Part shown: positions 21,586 to 33,719 of the stretch, one piece after another
Layout of the letters: every line of letters starts with the position of its first letter
Numbering within the stretch: the first letter of the stretch is position 1
Assembly: GCA_032622095.1 (NCBI GenBank)
Contig: CP136067.1
Span: 50,443,899 to 50,507,898, forward strand
Direction: 5' to 3'
From: Siphonodentalium dalli
Taxonomy: Eukaryota; Mollusca; Scaphopoda; Gadilida; Siphonodentaliidae
DNA length: 64,000 bases
The notes under the pieces: generated by a model
The model's database searches: none
Told to the model about the DNA's origin: nothing
What the model saw: only the letters and a program-made list of their open reading frames with translations
Program-made: the position numbers and the translations under genes

Positions 21586-23974
21586 TCAGTTAACATCACT
21601 ATCAGAATCTTCCGAATCAGAATCACTGGAAGAGATTTCATTCAGATCAATGTCGCTGACTGTAAAGTCCGAGTCATTTTCATCAGATTCTGCACATTTA
21701 GTTGAATTTACATTTGGATCGTCATCTACCACTGTTTCGTGATGCTGCTCATAGTCTTTGTGCAGAAACAAACAATTTTGTTTTGTACAGCCCGTTCTCG
21801 CATGCTTGGATATGCGTTTATGTTTCTTGTGGCCTTCAACCCTGGCCTTGCGTTTCTGAGTGGAACCATCAGGATGCTGACTCAGAAATTTATCGATGAT
21901 CGGATCATATTCAGATGCAATGAATCCATCAAAGTTGTTGTGTTGTGTCTCACTATTAATAGTGTTTCCAATGAACTATTGGTCAGTGATAAGCGATCCT
22001 TGGATAAAATTCTGGCAAATGATGAGAACACTCTTTCTATGTCAGCACTACTTATTAGTAGCACAATACATATTTCTGCTATGTGCAAGATGTTGTCAAT
22101 ATTCATTTGTGAGTCAGGGCCAGCAAGTAAAAACATTTGCTGCCACGCCTGTTCATTTGATGCTTCTGACAAGAAAGTAGTTATGTGCGAATACAGACAG
22201 CTGAATTCTTGGCTTAACCTTGGTAAATCACATACATTTGCTTTGAGGATATATTCAAAGTGAGCAGCAATCACTTTTACATCTTGCAAGATATCATCTC
22301 TGGAGCTATATTTGTACAACTTCGTGTTCAAGATTTTGGCCGCTGCAAGGATAATTGGGTTTTCCAAAAAGTCTGCAAATCTGTCATTTAAATTCACTGT
22401 TAACTTCCCCAATACACCTGTTATCTCTGATGCAACTTTACCAAGAGATAACTGGAGTTTGTTGGACATCGCATAACCATGAAACATCTGTTTCTTGTCT
22501 TCTAATTCACTAACTGTATCATCAAGAGAATTTCCGCTCGCATTATCCGTGTCCTGTCTCGTTTCTCGTTGAGCCATACCCACATCATCATCTTCAAGAT
22601 AGGGTAATATAAACTTGCTAATTGTTGGAAATAAATGTTCCACATAGAATGATGAATGTCCTTTATCAAGCAATATGTCATGAAGAGATTTTATAACATT
22701 TATGGAATCTTTCATTGCTGTGATTGCCTCTGGTGCAAGAAGTTTCCTGTTTTCCAACATTTGGCTAAATGGTGATAAGTAAGCAAGGATGTCATGTCTG
22801 ATAGCCAAATAAATCAGCACCTTCAAGTCTGAAGCCAATTTTAAGTGTCCCTGCATTGTTGGAGCTGCATCCTTCATTGTCTTGTTGTGTGGTTTGGAGA
22901 TTTGTTGATGTAAAAAACCCAGAAGTATTGGCATGTTCCATTACCAGAAACTCTCTTAAATTTCAAGTGTCTAATTTCCAGAAATTCTGCTTGCCGTTTA
23001 AAAAGCCGCCATTTGAGAGTTGCCTTCTTGAAGAATTGGAACATATTTCCCATTATTTCTTCACATTGTGTATTGAGTGAGGCATTTTTGAATGCGTCGT
23101 GTATACCCAATTCTGCCTTATGATTGGCGCACCAACCTTTGATGAGGTGTGGACCAAGTTCCTCTTTCTCCAGTTTGAATAGAGCAATATTTACTGCAGC
23201 TCCGTCACTGCCGTTTCCAACCTGCCTTGTTTTTCTGTCGAAATTGAAGTTTAGCTTTCTCATACTTTGGTCCAATGATTGTTTTAATCCAGGCGCATTT
23301 GTGTCAGTTGGCTCCTCCAATGAAGCAATGTGAAACCTGGCAGCTCCATTCTGGCATGTTTTTATTACATATACTTCTTTTTCATCTTTAGCTTTAGCAG
23401 AGCTCGATCCATCGTAAAACAGGGAGAAATAGTGGCTTGAACCTTCATTCAGGGGTCTTGTGACTCCTTCCTCCCTAATGTGATCGGCAATGAATTTCAA
23501 CATTGTCTTTGCGGCCCGTCTATCTGCATATCCGCCGCCAATGTCAACATGGTGGACATCTTTCTCAAATTTCATAAAAATTGTGTAATCTTGGAGAGGG
23601 CGACACTTCACAGCCAGATAATGAACTAGCTGAAATTTCTTGGTTAGTTGATGTCTTTGGGCAAGAGTTATTTTTGCTACCAACTGTGGAATTGTGATTT
23701 GTGGCGTCACGGTGTTGTTTTCATTTTGTTTGTCGGGGCCATTGGCATCATTTTGCTCTTTATTTGCAGTCATCGCAATTCTGTGCATGGTGGATTTTGC
23801 AATATGATCCACCGCACTTGATTTTTTAATGTTCGTAGTGCCCTCTATCCATTTTTCGGCTATTTTATCAACTGCACCTTTCATCTTCATGAACGGTCCC
23901 CTCATCTGACTTTGGCCAAACTCCCTACATAGAGAACAGTATACGTTTTTAACTGTATCCCCATCTCCTCTAAT
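21586..23974 (-). pseudogene. hAT-superfamily transposase (ZNF862-like), two frameshifts
   Basis: The minus strand encodes, in order: a TTF/BED-like zinc finger (CSLC then HIAKSTMH, about 23930-23785); an RNase H-like core with FYDGSSSAK and GNGSDGAAVN; the hAT CxxH motif in GWCANHKAELGIHDAF (about 23130); and the C-terminal dimerisation block SSADIERVFSSFARILSKDR (about 22020). These are the expected hAT landmarks. Frame 1 runs open to about 22880 and frame 2 from about 22934 to 21882, overlapping, so one frameshift lies at about 22930-22880. Another near 21940 moves the reading to a frame that ends in a Lys-rich then very acidic tail (stop at 21586). Upstream, the frame is open only to a TGA at 23975-23977, with no ATG before the zinc finger. 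ZNF862-like transposases are usually one long ORF, so this copy is probably dead unless introns or sequencing errors explain the shifts. Confidence 0.85.
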
Positions 23975-24084
23975 TCATATTGTATACACCCGAGCTCCCA
24001 TCCGTCAACAGTTTTCTTTTTTACCATTGTAATTACTAATGTGTATATTAAAGACTAGTTTAATTTATTTCGTTCAATTTCAAA

Positions 24085-25597
24085 TTGCGTCCGATACAAA
24101 ACTTTTTTTTATTTCGCAGACGATTATCTCGACTTCCTGTAATTGTGTACTCAAAGTTTGTATGCCAAACAGATAACGTTAGCGGCCAAATAAACGTGCC
24201 TGCACCAGCTGCACGCACGTTTATTATTTCAGGCGGAAATCCCCCCTGTACGCTACTTACGCGCGTTCTTTATTTTTCTATGAAATAATTTGTTCCAGAA
24301 GTGAACCGTCAAATTCATCAACAAAGTGAAAGTAGGAATTCCCAAAAATGAAAATAGCAAGGCGAGCCAGGTGTTTACCTCCCCGCATTTGAAAGTGGCC
24401 GCATCTGACTACTGAGGATCACTAAGCCAAGCCGAGTAATTATTACTTTCGCGCACGTGATTGTTAGGATTATCTCATTATCAGGGGATGCACCATAAAT
24501 ACACATTTCCTCTCCCCGCATGCCTTTGAAGTGGACTCATCTGTTTCCGACTGTGTATCCATGACGTTTGCGCACGTTTTTATCAGGATTATCTCATTAT
24601 TAGGGGACGCGCCACGTGCTTTATATCGGAACACAAATTGTTTTACTGTGGCAATGTCATTGTGGGGCTCCATTTAGGATATTTTGGTTTTAACGATCTC
24701 AATAAACACTCAACACTGCGCATGCACGTGACACAATGACCTCCTTTCAAGTTGGTGTAGCTTGCTCCGTAAATCGTAACCGGTTACTTGGAGACGGACC
24801 AGTTGTCATTTTTTATTGACACAATTAGTTGAGTGTGTCAATGAATGGAAGTCGCAAGTAAAATGATTTTGAGGACATGTGCCGATCACGAATATGGAAT
24901 TAATACAAAACGCGATTGTAAAACGGAACAGGACATTACTAAAGCTTCAACAATTGACAACAAACACTCATTTCACTTCCCAATTGATCATGTCTTCATT
25001 TATTTGCCTCGGCTAAAAAAATGCCGACACAAATTCATTTCACGTCGGCTTTTGCCTCGGCACTGCCGATTGCCGACGCTAATTCCCAGGGCTGTGGCAA
25101 TATGTACTGAACTCTGTGAAGAATGATGAACAATAAAGATATCCTCACATTTCTTTAGTTTCATTAAGATTTTTGGCTTGGAAGCAGTTGTTTACAGATG
25201 GTAGCTTTCATTGCTCAGAAAAGCTATTTGGGAACTGAATTTGATGGGTTAAGTTAATTTTCACTCAAGCCAGCTAAGATTATGACCAGCAGGACAGTCC
25301 AGGTGCTTGAGCCATGATAAGATTACATCCTGATTCAGGATGATTAGCGACCTAGTTTCTGGGTTATGGGATACCCATAGATTAGGGATTAATCATTACA
25401 CAGTTCTTTTGTCAAGAGATTCACAACACACCACTGTCCACACAGTTAATAACACTTAACTGTCACCTTACTTCAAGGGATGTCAGGCAAGTTACTTACT
25501 CAAATATTTGTAAACAATTGGTTCTTAGTAATTTTATCAAGGAATGCTTGATAAATATGAATATTATTTCATTGTTCATCATTCTTCAGAGTGTTCA
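24085..25597. other. hAT upstream region with short direct and inverted repeats
   Basis: A unit of about 120 bp repeats imperfectly at 24455-24500 and 24569-24614 (GCGCACGT, AGGATTATCTCATTAT, AGGGGA(T/C)GC). At 25010-25090 there are CCTCGG / GCCGA(C/G) repeats. Positions 25092-25135 and about 25560-25615 are inverted copies (TTCATCATTCTTC-type with GTACTGAAC). No gene was recognised. Confidence 0.45.
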
Positions 25598-25985
25598 GTA
25601 CACATTGCCATATTTCTTTGATATGGACTTTGTGTTTGTTGATTTTGGGTTCGAAAAAATTGATTTTAAAAACCTCTATAAATTTCACATTTAGTATTTC
25701 TAACATATTCCACCATGAATTATACTCTTAAGATGTTGCATTCATGGGTTTGGTTACTGTGATTACTAATAAAAGTGAACATAAACCTTTATTTTGACTC
25801 CATCAAATTTGGGGGAAATTGGGTTAGCAAAGTCCTTAACTAGTGCTTTTATTTGAGATATGTTTGTCCAGCCATTTGGTAATACTTTTCATAACTTTTG
25901 TTCATTATATTAGATACCGATTTATAAATTCCAATAAAACCTTATTTTTGGGACTTTAAGTCTTTATGCAGTTGTTCAGTGACTG
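25598..25985. repeat. right inverted-repeat arm next to the hAT transposase
   Basis: This is the reverse complement of 20378-20640 in its first 260 bp and of 16487-16640 in the remainder. The switch in partner implies that the left arm was split by later insertions. It ends where the 25987-27200 element begins. Confidence 0.7.
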
Positions 25986-25986
25986 T

Positions 25987-27200
25987 CAGGTCTGGCAAAT
26001 GTGAGAATACAGCTACAATAGCTGTATTCAGCTAACCTAGCTGTATTCAGCTATATATTATACTCTCAAACCGGCTGTTTTTCGATAATAAACTAGAAGC
26101 GCTAATTTGCGCATCAAAATTAGGCTACCGGTACCATATTCTCCGGTCACCCTCAACCAAATCAAAATCGTCGCTTGTGTTCTGACAAAGTGTTGCCTTT
26201 TGTCGACACGGCAATTCTGATTTTGTGTGAAAACTTACTACGGTGGTCGATGTCAGTAAATATTCTGGGGACTATTTTCTGCAAATGCATTCATTAACTA
26301 ACTTATAAAATAAAGATCAAATTCATCCCAAACACTCCTTTACTTCTTCCCGATGCTAAACCGGTAGGGGGCGTTAGAATGGTGTACCTATATCAAGCAT
26401 TTAGAATTACATACCACTAGCGGTTTGTGAGCGATACTGGTAACTATTCATAACTGTATATACAGATATTGTGCGGCATATTGCAAATGTATGGCACAAC
26501 ATAGGGAAAACTGAAATGAAAATGCGACTTATATAATTTCTGAAGTATTTCAAACATGAAGTCCTGGTCGTTAGCGAGTCAGAACTATTCAATCTGTTTT
26601 GGCGGGAAAATATATAATGTGTGAAAACTTACAAAACATAACATTGGTATTTGTATTTTCGTGATTCGACATACAAGTATGCGTTTCCGTATTTTTGGAG
26701 AGAATCAGCTCAAGCAGTGAGTGGAACTCGCTCAGTTAAACTCTGGCTAGAGATGTTCCCCTTTTTACCTGTTTTAACGCACCAACCAAACTGCGTTTTA
26801 GCAGCATCATATTGATACTTCCGGGAATGATTAAGATGTTCCATCTTCGGTGATAAATATTGTATTTAATGTATTTTTCAAGGTATTCCGCATTGCATAA
26901 GAGAGTTATTAACCGTTATGACCGACATCGACCGCCGTAGTAAGTTTTCACACATAATCACCATCCCCGTGCCGACAAAACTGTCAAAAGGCAACACTTT
27001 GTCAGAACACAAGCGACGATTTTGATTTGGTTGAGGGTGGCCGGAGAATAGGATTAGGGTAGCCTAATTTTGATGCGCAAATTAGCGCTTCTAGTTTATT
27101 ATCGAAAAACAGCCGGTTTGAGAGTATAATATATAGCTGAATACAGCTAGGTTAGCTGAATACATCTATTGTAGCTGTATTCTCACATTTGCCAGACCTG
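25987..27200. mobile_element. DNA transposon remnant with about 260-bp TIRs and 5-bp TSD
   Basis: The termini are CAGGTCTGGCAAATGTGAGA at the left and the reverse complement at the right. Inverted similarity extends over about 25987-26256 and 26935-27200. ACTGT flanks both sides (25982-25986 and 27201-27205). The TIRs contain CAGCTA/TAGCTGTATTC repeats. The 680-bp core has no transposase. A diverged copy of the subterminal CAGCTACAATAGCTG block occurs at 53548-53620. The superfamily is unresolved. Confidence 0.8.
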
Positions 27201-27224
27201 ACTGTGTTGTGAGTGTGAATTGTG

Positions 27225-27870
27225 ATTTTGTTTACATCGAAATCCGGATAGCGTGTTTCTGCTGCAACAGAAATAAATACTTTGAGGATAGAAAATGGCC
27301 CCATAAATCTTCAGTTATAATCTATAATCTCTTCTTGTTTTAACAAAAACTACTCACCTTGCCTGGAGGTATCCAGGCACCTATAAACACCACAACTTTT
27401 CCAATATCAGAAAACAATTCATCAGAAAGAAAATATTTCATTCGCGCATGCGCAATAGGCCCGTTGAATAATAAGCTAAATTAGGGGGAAATCAATGACA
27501 CTGTAGTTCAGTAAGTCATACTCTTTGGAAACGTATTGTATGGATGGGCCTGAACTAACACACGAGATTTTGTTTACATCTGAATCCGGATAGCGTGTTT
27601 CTGCTGTAACGGAAATAAATACATTGAGGAAAGAAAATGGCCCCATAAATCTTCAGTTATAATCTATCATCTCTTCTTGTTTTAACAAAAAACTGCGCTC
27701 ACCTTGCCTGGATATCTCCTACCTGGCACAAATAAGCACCAACGTTTCTCCAATATCAGAAAAATGTTCACCAGAAAGAAAATATTTCATTCGCGCATGC
27801 GCAATAGGGCCGTTGAATAATAAGCTAAATTAGGGGGAAATGTATGGGTGGGCTTGTACTGTCACACGAG
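27225..27870. repeat. direct duplication (period 342) of a promoter-like block
   Basis: Two copies start at 27225 and 27567 (ATTTTGTTTACATC). Both contain GTTTTAACAAAAA, GCCTGGA, TCAGAAAGAAAATATTTC-like and GGGGGAAAT phrases. Copy 2 lacks about 45 bases near its end. Both keep the palindrome GCGCATGCGC (27444-27453 and 27793-27802), the core of the vertebrate NRF-1 site. Confidence 0.8.
27358..27441 (-). CDS. candidate first coding exon downstream of an NRF-1-like palindrome
   Basis: On the minus strand an ATG at 27441-27439 lies 3 bases after the GCGCATGCGC palindrome. It opens a 28-codon frame, MKYFLSDELFSDIGKVVVFI then GAWIPPGK, ending at a strong donor AAG|GTGAGT. The second copy, at about 27790-27706, keeps the ATG and the donor (GTGAGC) but has a stop (CAR*) within the frame. 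A plausible acceptor with TTTCTGTTGCAG lies about 100 bases downstream in both copies, but the continuation stops after about 9 codons. I do not recognise the peptide. It could be a real first exon, a 5' untranslated exon with a chance frame, or a duplicated promoter remnant. Confidence 0.35.
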
Positions 27871-30239
27871 TTTCATTCATCTGGTGCAATAAGTATAGTC
27901 GTCTGGTATATATCGAACAATCAATATATTTTGATATACCGGTACGTTTCTAACATAAGTATACGAACAATTAAACTAAGGAGCGATCAGTTCTGTGCCA
28001 GGAGATCTAATAAAAAATATTCCAGCATATTTTCACGAACTAGGGCAGAAAGGCCGGGTGGCTATGTTTAGCTATGATGTGTGTGTGTGTCGATACCGAT
28101 TATGGTCGAATAGCGATCTGTGACATTAATTTTGTGCGTTCATCAAAATGTATTCGGATAAACTTGGATGATGATAATAATGTAAACGTCACTAAACAGT
28201 GCCTTATCAATAATTCGATAAAAAAATAGATAATAAAATTGAATTTATGATACCACTAATTCGTTTTATGATATTACTATTAAATAGAAAATGGCATAGC
28301 TGAACTACTATTCCTTCATCAAATTTCTCAAAACGTGTTATTTGGCAACATTTGTTCAACGAAATATGGCCGTATTATCACTTGAGTATCACAAAATTTG
28401 GCCGTATCACCACTTGATTTTAGAGTTATCCATCTTCGTCCGCAATTTTGTCCGTTTGACGACGTTTTTCTGGGCCACAAATAATTGCACATCTCGAGAA
28501 ATAACAAACTTCAAAAATCGATATCTGATCACTCTGAGCATTGATGGGTGGGTTCCTCGACTCGAATCAAATATTTTTTACATCCAAAGAAATGGTAATT
28601 TAGAAGCGATGATTCGGATAATGCATCATTAAAGGTACTCAGCCCAATTAGTCCCCATATAATCAGATTCCAACAACAACAAGCAAATTTTAAATGCCGC
28701 TTCAGCTATATACGAATCGATTAATTGCCACAAAAAATCATGTTAAGAAATTGTGTATGATCAGTGATTGCTGGAGCACTATAATATAAAAATCACATAG
28801 CTTTGCACTTAAAAGTGCAAATAAAAGTCTATTTTGTTTTTATTTTGTGTGGTATATGGCCCCTAAACGCCAGGAATGCGGAACTTAAGAAATCGGATTT
28901 CTCTGAACATTTCTGGTCAGGAACAAATCTAGGCTCTCGGATTATTTTGCAGTCAATAAGCCGCGTGGTGCTATGCATTTTCCGACTGAGCCTTCAGATC
29001 TGTACATTTATACGTTGTAAACATGTATACTATAATATATGAACGCAAACATAATTATGTAAATATAAAATGCTAAATATACATGCAAGTATAAAGACGC
29101 ATAATTTATATGGGGTTTTACAGAGTTTCAAAATATAAATCCTCAACATGATACACTAAGTCTTGATACGATTATTATATGATGATCGAATTTCACATAT
29201 ACAGTTCAAGTGTGTTGTTCCCTTTTCACTACATGCAACCCGGGCATCCATGCACCTGAAGTAAAGTATATACATTTATTACATGCTAACTGTGCTTGCA
29301 GGTAGATTACTGAGCGTGTTTGTGTTGAACTCATAGTCGATTCCTTATGTCATTTTGCATTTTTGGTTTGTTAAAAGCGATCTGAAAACGGATTATGTAT
29401 GCCTAGTAGGTGTGTTTTCAGGATTGACTTGTTTCCATTCTTGAATTTTGGCGGGTCGGCCTAAATCGGGGTCAACATCATTTAGAGAGCGTTTCGTATT
29501 TACAGAAAACGATAGATGGTGTCATCTGGCGTAGGGTGATCGGTGCGATTTGAAACTTCTTCAAACTACTAGATATTACCATTGCATGCATTTTAGAAAA
29601 TTTTGTTTTGATCGGTTCATTCTTGTTGGATACAGTTGTGATCAAAATTTAACACTGAGCCCTATGGAGATTCTAGTACTTTGGATAAATGGCGCCATTT
29701 TGCGTATGATGATATGCGCGTACTGATATTCCTAAAAAATACTAAGTATGAAACACAGACGTAGTTTAAAAAAGAATGGATGTGATCAGATGATTCTTGC
29801 TGGCTACAGTTGCGATCAAAATTTAACACTTAACCCTATGGAGAATTTCGTGTTATGCTCAAACGTTGATTGTAATATCACTTATTGGCAATCGTGTGCA
29901 ACTATATATGAAGTTTAACACTCGTGTTTGACCCACTGTAACTATCCGTGATTTAATAGTTGCAATATATAATATAGTTATGCCTCAAGATACAGTAATT
30001 GGCAAAAGTAAGTATCGAATGGTTTTGTAGTTTCGATAATATGCAGCCTGTTGAATCAAATGAAACTATTCACAACAAGACTGTTCACGATGTGGTTACA
30101 TATTATTTCATTTTTTATTTGATACTTGTCTGTCTTGTGGTCCACTGACTGGACAGTTTTAAAACCACATTGTTGATCATAACGGGATGTAGTGTCACAG
30201 ATACATAGGTATAGATGGTAGTTGTTCGGTGTCCTTAAC
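27871..30239. other. no gene; fragment of a TTAA MITE and a short tandem repeat
   Basis: At 28490-28680 lie rearranged pieces of the 9237-9704 MITE family (CCTCGACTCGAATCAAATAT, TTAAAGGTACTCAGCCC). At about 29600-29860 a 185-bp unit with ACAGTTGTGATCAAAATTTA-like and CCCTATGGAGA phrases occurs twice. Open frames here show no recognisable domain. Confidence 0.5.
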
Positions 30240-30471
30240 TTAATCGTTGTCATCGGAGTCTATCCCACATGCACTGCATGAGAGAATCTGTGTTTTCGCA
30301 GGATTTGTGCTACTGATAAACGGACATTTCGGTGCAGCTGTGATCTTTACAATAGCGGTATAGGCTTTGCTTTCACGCCAGTTAAATTTGGCCAACTTCA
30401 GTGCAGTGACTGAAACCCAACATTCACCATCAATATTCTTACCACAGTTAATCTCCACGCTTCGTGTATAG
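30240..30471 (-). CDS. candidate terminal exon of an unknown protein
   Basis: On the minus strand an acceptor TTTTCACAG leads into 76 codons ending in TAA. They read YTRSVEINCGKNIDGECWVS, VTALKLAKFNWRESKAYTAI, VKITAAPKCPFISS and a tail CSACGIDSDDND. Cysteine spacing and beta-strand-like alternation would suit an extracellular domain. Other minus-strand exon candidates at 30520-30690, 31345-31500, 31690-31970 and 33259-33420 could belong to the same gene. I cannot name the family, and the sequence 31000-31250 contains a degraded copy of part of the 30590-30690 segment. Confidence 0.35.
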
Positions 30472-31988
30472 CTGTGAAAATCAAGTAAATTCGAATTTCC
30501 ACTAAATTAGAGCTTAATGGGTAAAATAGGTATCAACCATAGTTGCATTTTCCTGCATTCCGAGTAGGTGCTTAGTAACCGTTACTAATGAGCTATCGGG
30601 ACCGGTGGCAAAGTCTCCCGATCTTATAATGATCAGTGGCCTATATGCAGAACATGATTGATTGTGTATTGCAAAGCCAACATTTAAGTTGGAACATAGC
30701 CAAACATAAATACATATATACAAACAAACAGCTTATAATACAAACAATTTATATGTTAACAATTATCATATCATATTTTCGTAACAAATTCACCATAATA
30801 TAATACTTATACACAGCACGTATACATACGATTCATTAACAGTTACCTTGCATAATTATGTAATTTCCAATTTATGGATGAGTCGCATTGCATATATAAT
30901 TTTAGACATACATATGCCCAACCATGTGATTAGACACTGACTAAATTAAGGCAATACCAATGAATAATTAGTACACAATTGTGGTATTTGATTAGCAACC
31001 GTTGCTAACCTTAAATAAGACATCTGGTTCACTTTGACGACCAGGTATATCTCAAATTTCACATTTGGGTATTAACTGTATCGGAAACGCAAACGTTTAA
31101 TTACGACCCTAAAAGCTATAATTGCAATTTCAAGTGAATTCCTGGTAATTTCCTAGACTAAGTTTCTCGATCTTATAATGATCAATGGCCCATGGGGCAC
31201 AAACATGTACAGTTTAATATATGTGTCACCATTTGAACATAACCAATACCATCTGACTATAGACACTATCTAATTTACGGGAAAATACCATGGCCCATAG
31301 TATTGATCGGTTCAAAGCCAAGTATATTATTGGGGAGAACGATCCATTAAGCCTAAGTCGGTGGTTTGTTCACAACAGATGGAGTCATGATACATTATGA
31401 AGGATGATGGAATGGTCCCCTTATCTATGTTCTTCGACACAGTATTGTCCGCGCACTGTGTCACTTGTATCTTATACTGTGTTGTACTATATATAAGACC
31501 AAACACATAATGCACATTTTTTCTTCTTATAAATAAATTATCTCTTAGAAAGTGTCCAGAGATGTCTTGCCTATTTATACTGACAATTTATTTTGATTCT
31601 TCTGGCAGAGTATTTGAGGGAGAGATTTGTTATGTTGACTAAGATGTTAATTTAGTATGTGAAACATGTATCCCGTTGGAGGTATCGAGTGGACGGAGAA
31701 AGTGTTTTCTTTATCATTAGATTAAAAAAATTTAAACTCCCAATTTGGATAGACCGACCAGGAATTATAGAACAACCATCTATATAAGCCGAGCAATATT
31801 TAGCAATACACATGGACACAACATTCTTTAAGATTTTTAAACAATACCACCTATCCACATCTATATGGCTAAACATATCATTGGCATATATAGATGAGTT
31901 GTTGTAGTTGTTACATTGATGCTGGTCGGGTTTCTCCAAATTTAATACTAAAACAGAATTATCCATAAGCTATACGGTGGCTGGTTTA

Positions 31989-33239
31989 GGACATGAGAAT
32001 TTGTTTTGTATTTCGTGGCCACGAAATACTAATTCGTGGCCACGAAATAACTAATTTGGTGGCCACAAAATACTAATTCGTGGCCAAGAAATAACTAATT
32101 CGTGGTCACGAAATACTAATTCGTTGGCACGAAATAACTGATTGACCGTTGCATATATCCAGATACCTTTACGGTATGGTTACACTAGCTTGATGATGTT
32201 TTAGAAACAATGCGTACGATCGCAGAGAAGCTACTATAAATCCCTTATGGCGTGGGACCCGGGCTCTATGTGGGATATGGACGTCCTATATTAACTAGCT
32301 CAGAGAGAACGGGGAAAACACGGGTCAGGTGGCTCCAAGACAAACTGAAAATTCATTAGTTTTTACCACAAGGGATCAAATGGGAATGCCATTTCTCTCG
32401 GCATATTGGCCGATTTAAGTCAAATGAGGGGTTTTGTAGGGTGGGCCCAAAAACAAGCTTATAACTATTCACCCGTTTCAACCATACCCGATCCAAAATG
32501 GTCACCGCTCAGAAGGGGTCAAATGGGGTACATATTATTACTTGACCGATATAGATCAAATAATGGGTGTTGTACCGTGGCCCACAAAGCAAGCTAAATT
32601 TTCACACATTCAGCCCACTCGAGCGAAAATGATAACTGATCAGAGGGGTCCATATATGGTACAATGCAATCCCCCCTAATGTAGGTCAAATACAGTGTGT
32701 TGTAGGTGACCCCTGAGACAAACTAAATGTTCACCCGCTTTCATCATCCCCGATCCAAAATGGCCACACCAGATGGGTTCAAATATGACCCCTATACAAT
32801 TTCTCGACCCCTTAACCGTTTGATGTGGTATAATTGGTACTGTATAGGGTGGCCCCAAGATATACTGAATGTCGTGGGTGCCTGTGTAACCCACCCCAGG
32901 ACGGCGGCAACTTTGGATCGGGTTGGTGAAAGGGGTGATTACTTAATTTGTTTTACGGGCCACCCTACAACACCCTTTATCTCAAATTGCCGTGGCCCAT
33001 GCCAAGATGGTGGACAACTACAACCAGATCATCTCTATTCGCTTCAATTACAACAATGGGACTGATGGTCGTATATCACAATTAGTTGTTTCGTGGCCAC
33101 GAATTATTTATTTCGTGACCACGAATTAGTTATTTCATTGCCACGAATTAGTTATTTCATGGCCACGAATTAGTTATTTCCGGGCCACGAATTAGTATTT
33201 CGTGACCACGAAATAAATTAAAAAAATATTCCCATGTCC
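31989..33239. mobile_element. foldback element with minisatellite ends (TSD TA)
   Basis: The termini GGACATGAGAAT and ATTCCCATGTCC are inverted and flanked by TA (31987-31988 and 33240-33241). Next to each terminus are five to six repeats of about 26 bp built on TTTCGTGGCCACGAA(A)TA(C)T, which is itself nearly palindromic. The left and right arrays are in opposite orientation. The core (32170-33070) contains four diverged units of about 123 bp with CCCGATCCAAAATGG and AGGGTGGCCC phrases. No transposase was seen. Confidence 0.75.
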
Positions 33240-33258
33240 TAAAAGTTTTGACTGACAC

Positions 33259-33436
33259 TTACATAGATATGACTCCCAGAGTTGTTAGCACACAACTCCG
33301 TATTATGCGGTACTTCGTCCTGGCAATAAACATTAATTTTGTCAATTGATGAAAAAACACCATCAATCAATTTTACAACGACATCCTGAAACTTTAGTCT
33401 TGATAAACATTGCATTTGCATAATAGTGGACATTAT
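33259..33436 (-). CDS. candidate internal exon of an unknown protein
   Basis: The minus strand is open for QCLSRLKFQDVVVKLIDGVF, SSIDKINVYCQDEVP and HNTELCANNSGSHIY, then reaches a consensus donor GTAAGTG at about 33258. The composition is protein-like. It lies just right of the 31989-33239 foldback, which would be in the following intron. The start and the family are unknown. It may join the exon candidates at 30.2-32.0 kb. Confidence 0.3.
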
Positions 33437-33719
33437 CACTGAAGTACGTGATTGTGATGTATATGATTGGTGTGAACCACATTTTTATCAACTACTGTAA
33501 CTGGTGGCCTGACTATATTGCATGTTAATTTTGTAAAATCACATGTAGGTACGATATATTGCATGTAAGAGCCATGCATATATGATAGCCATTAAGTTCC
33601 ACCACTGTGAACATTTGAGTAAATTGTCAAATTCTTTATAGTGTCCAACGTTAGTTTTGTTCGCAACTGTAGTACTGTACCAGCGGAGACTTATTCTCAA
33701 AAATACATTTCAGAGACAT

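Noticed and set aside
28342-28632. 96-residue plus-strand ORF
   Set aside because: Its second half is MITE sequence shared with 9237-9704, so it is not a gene.
32406-33065. ORFs in the core of the foldback element
   Set aside because: Produced by the 123-bp tandem units; no domain.
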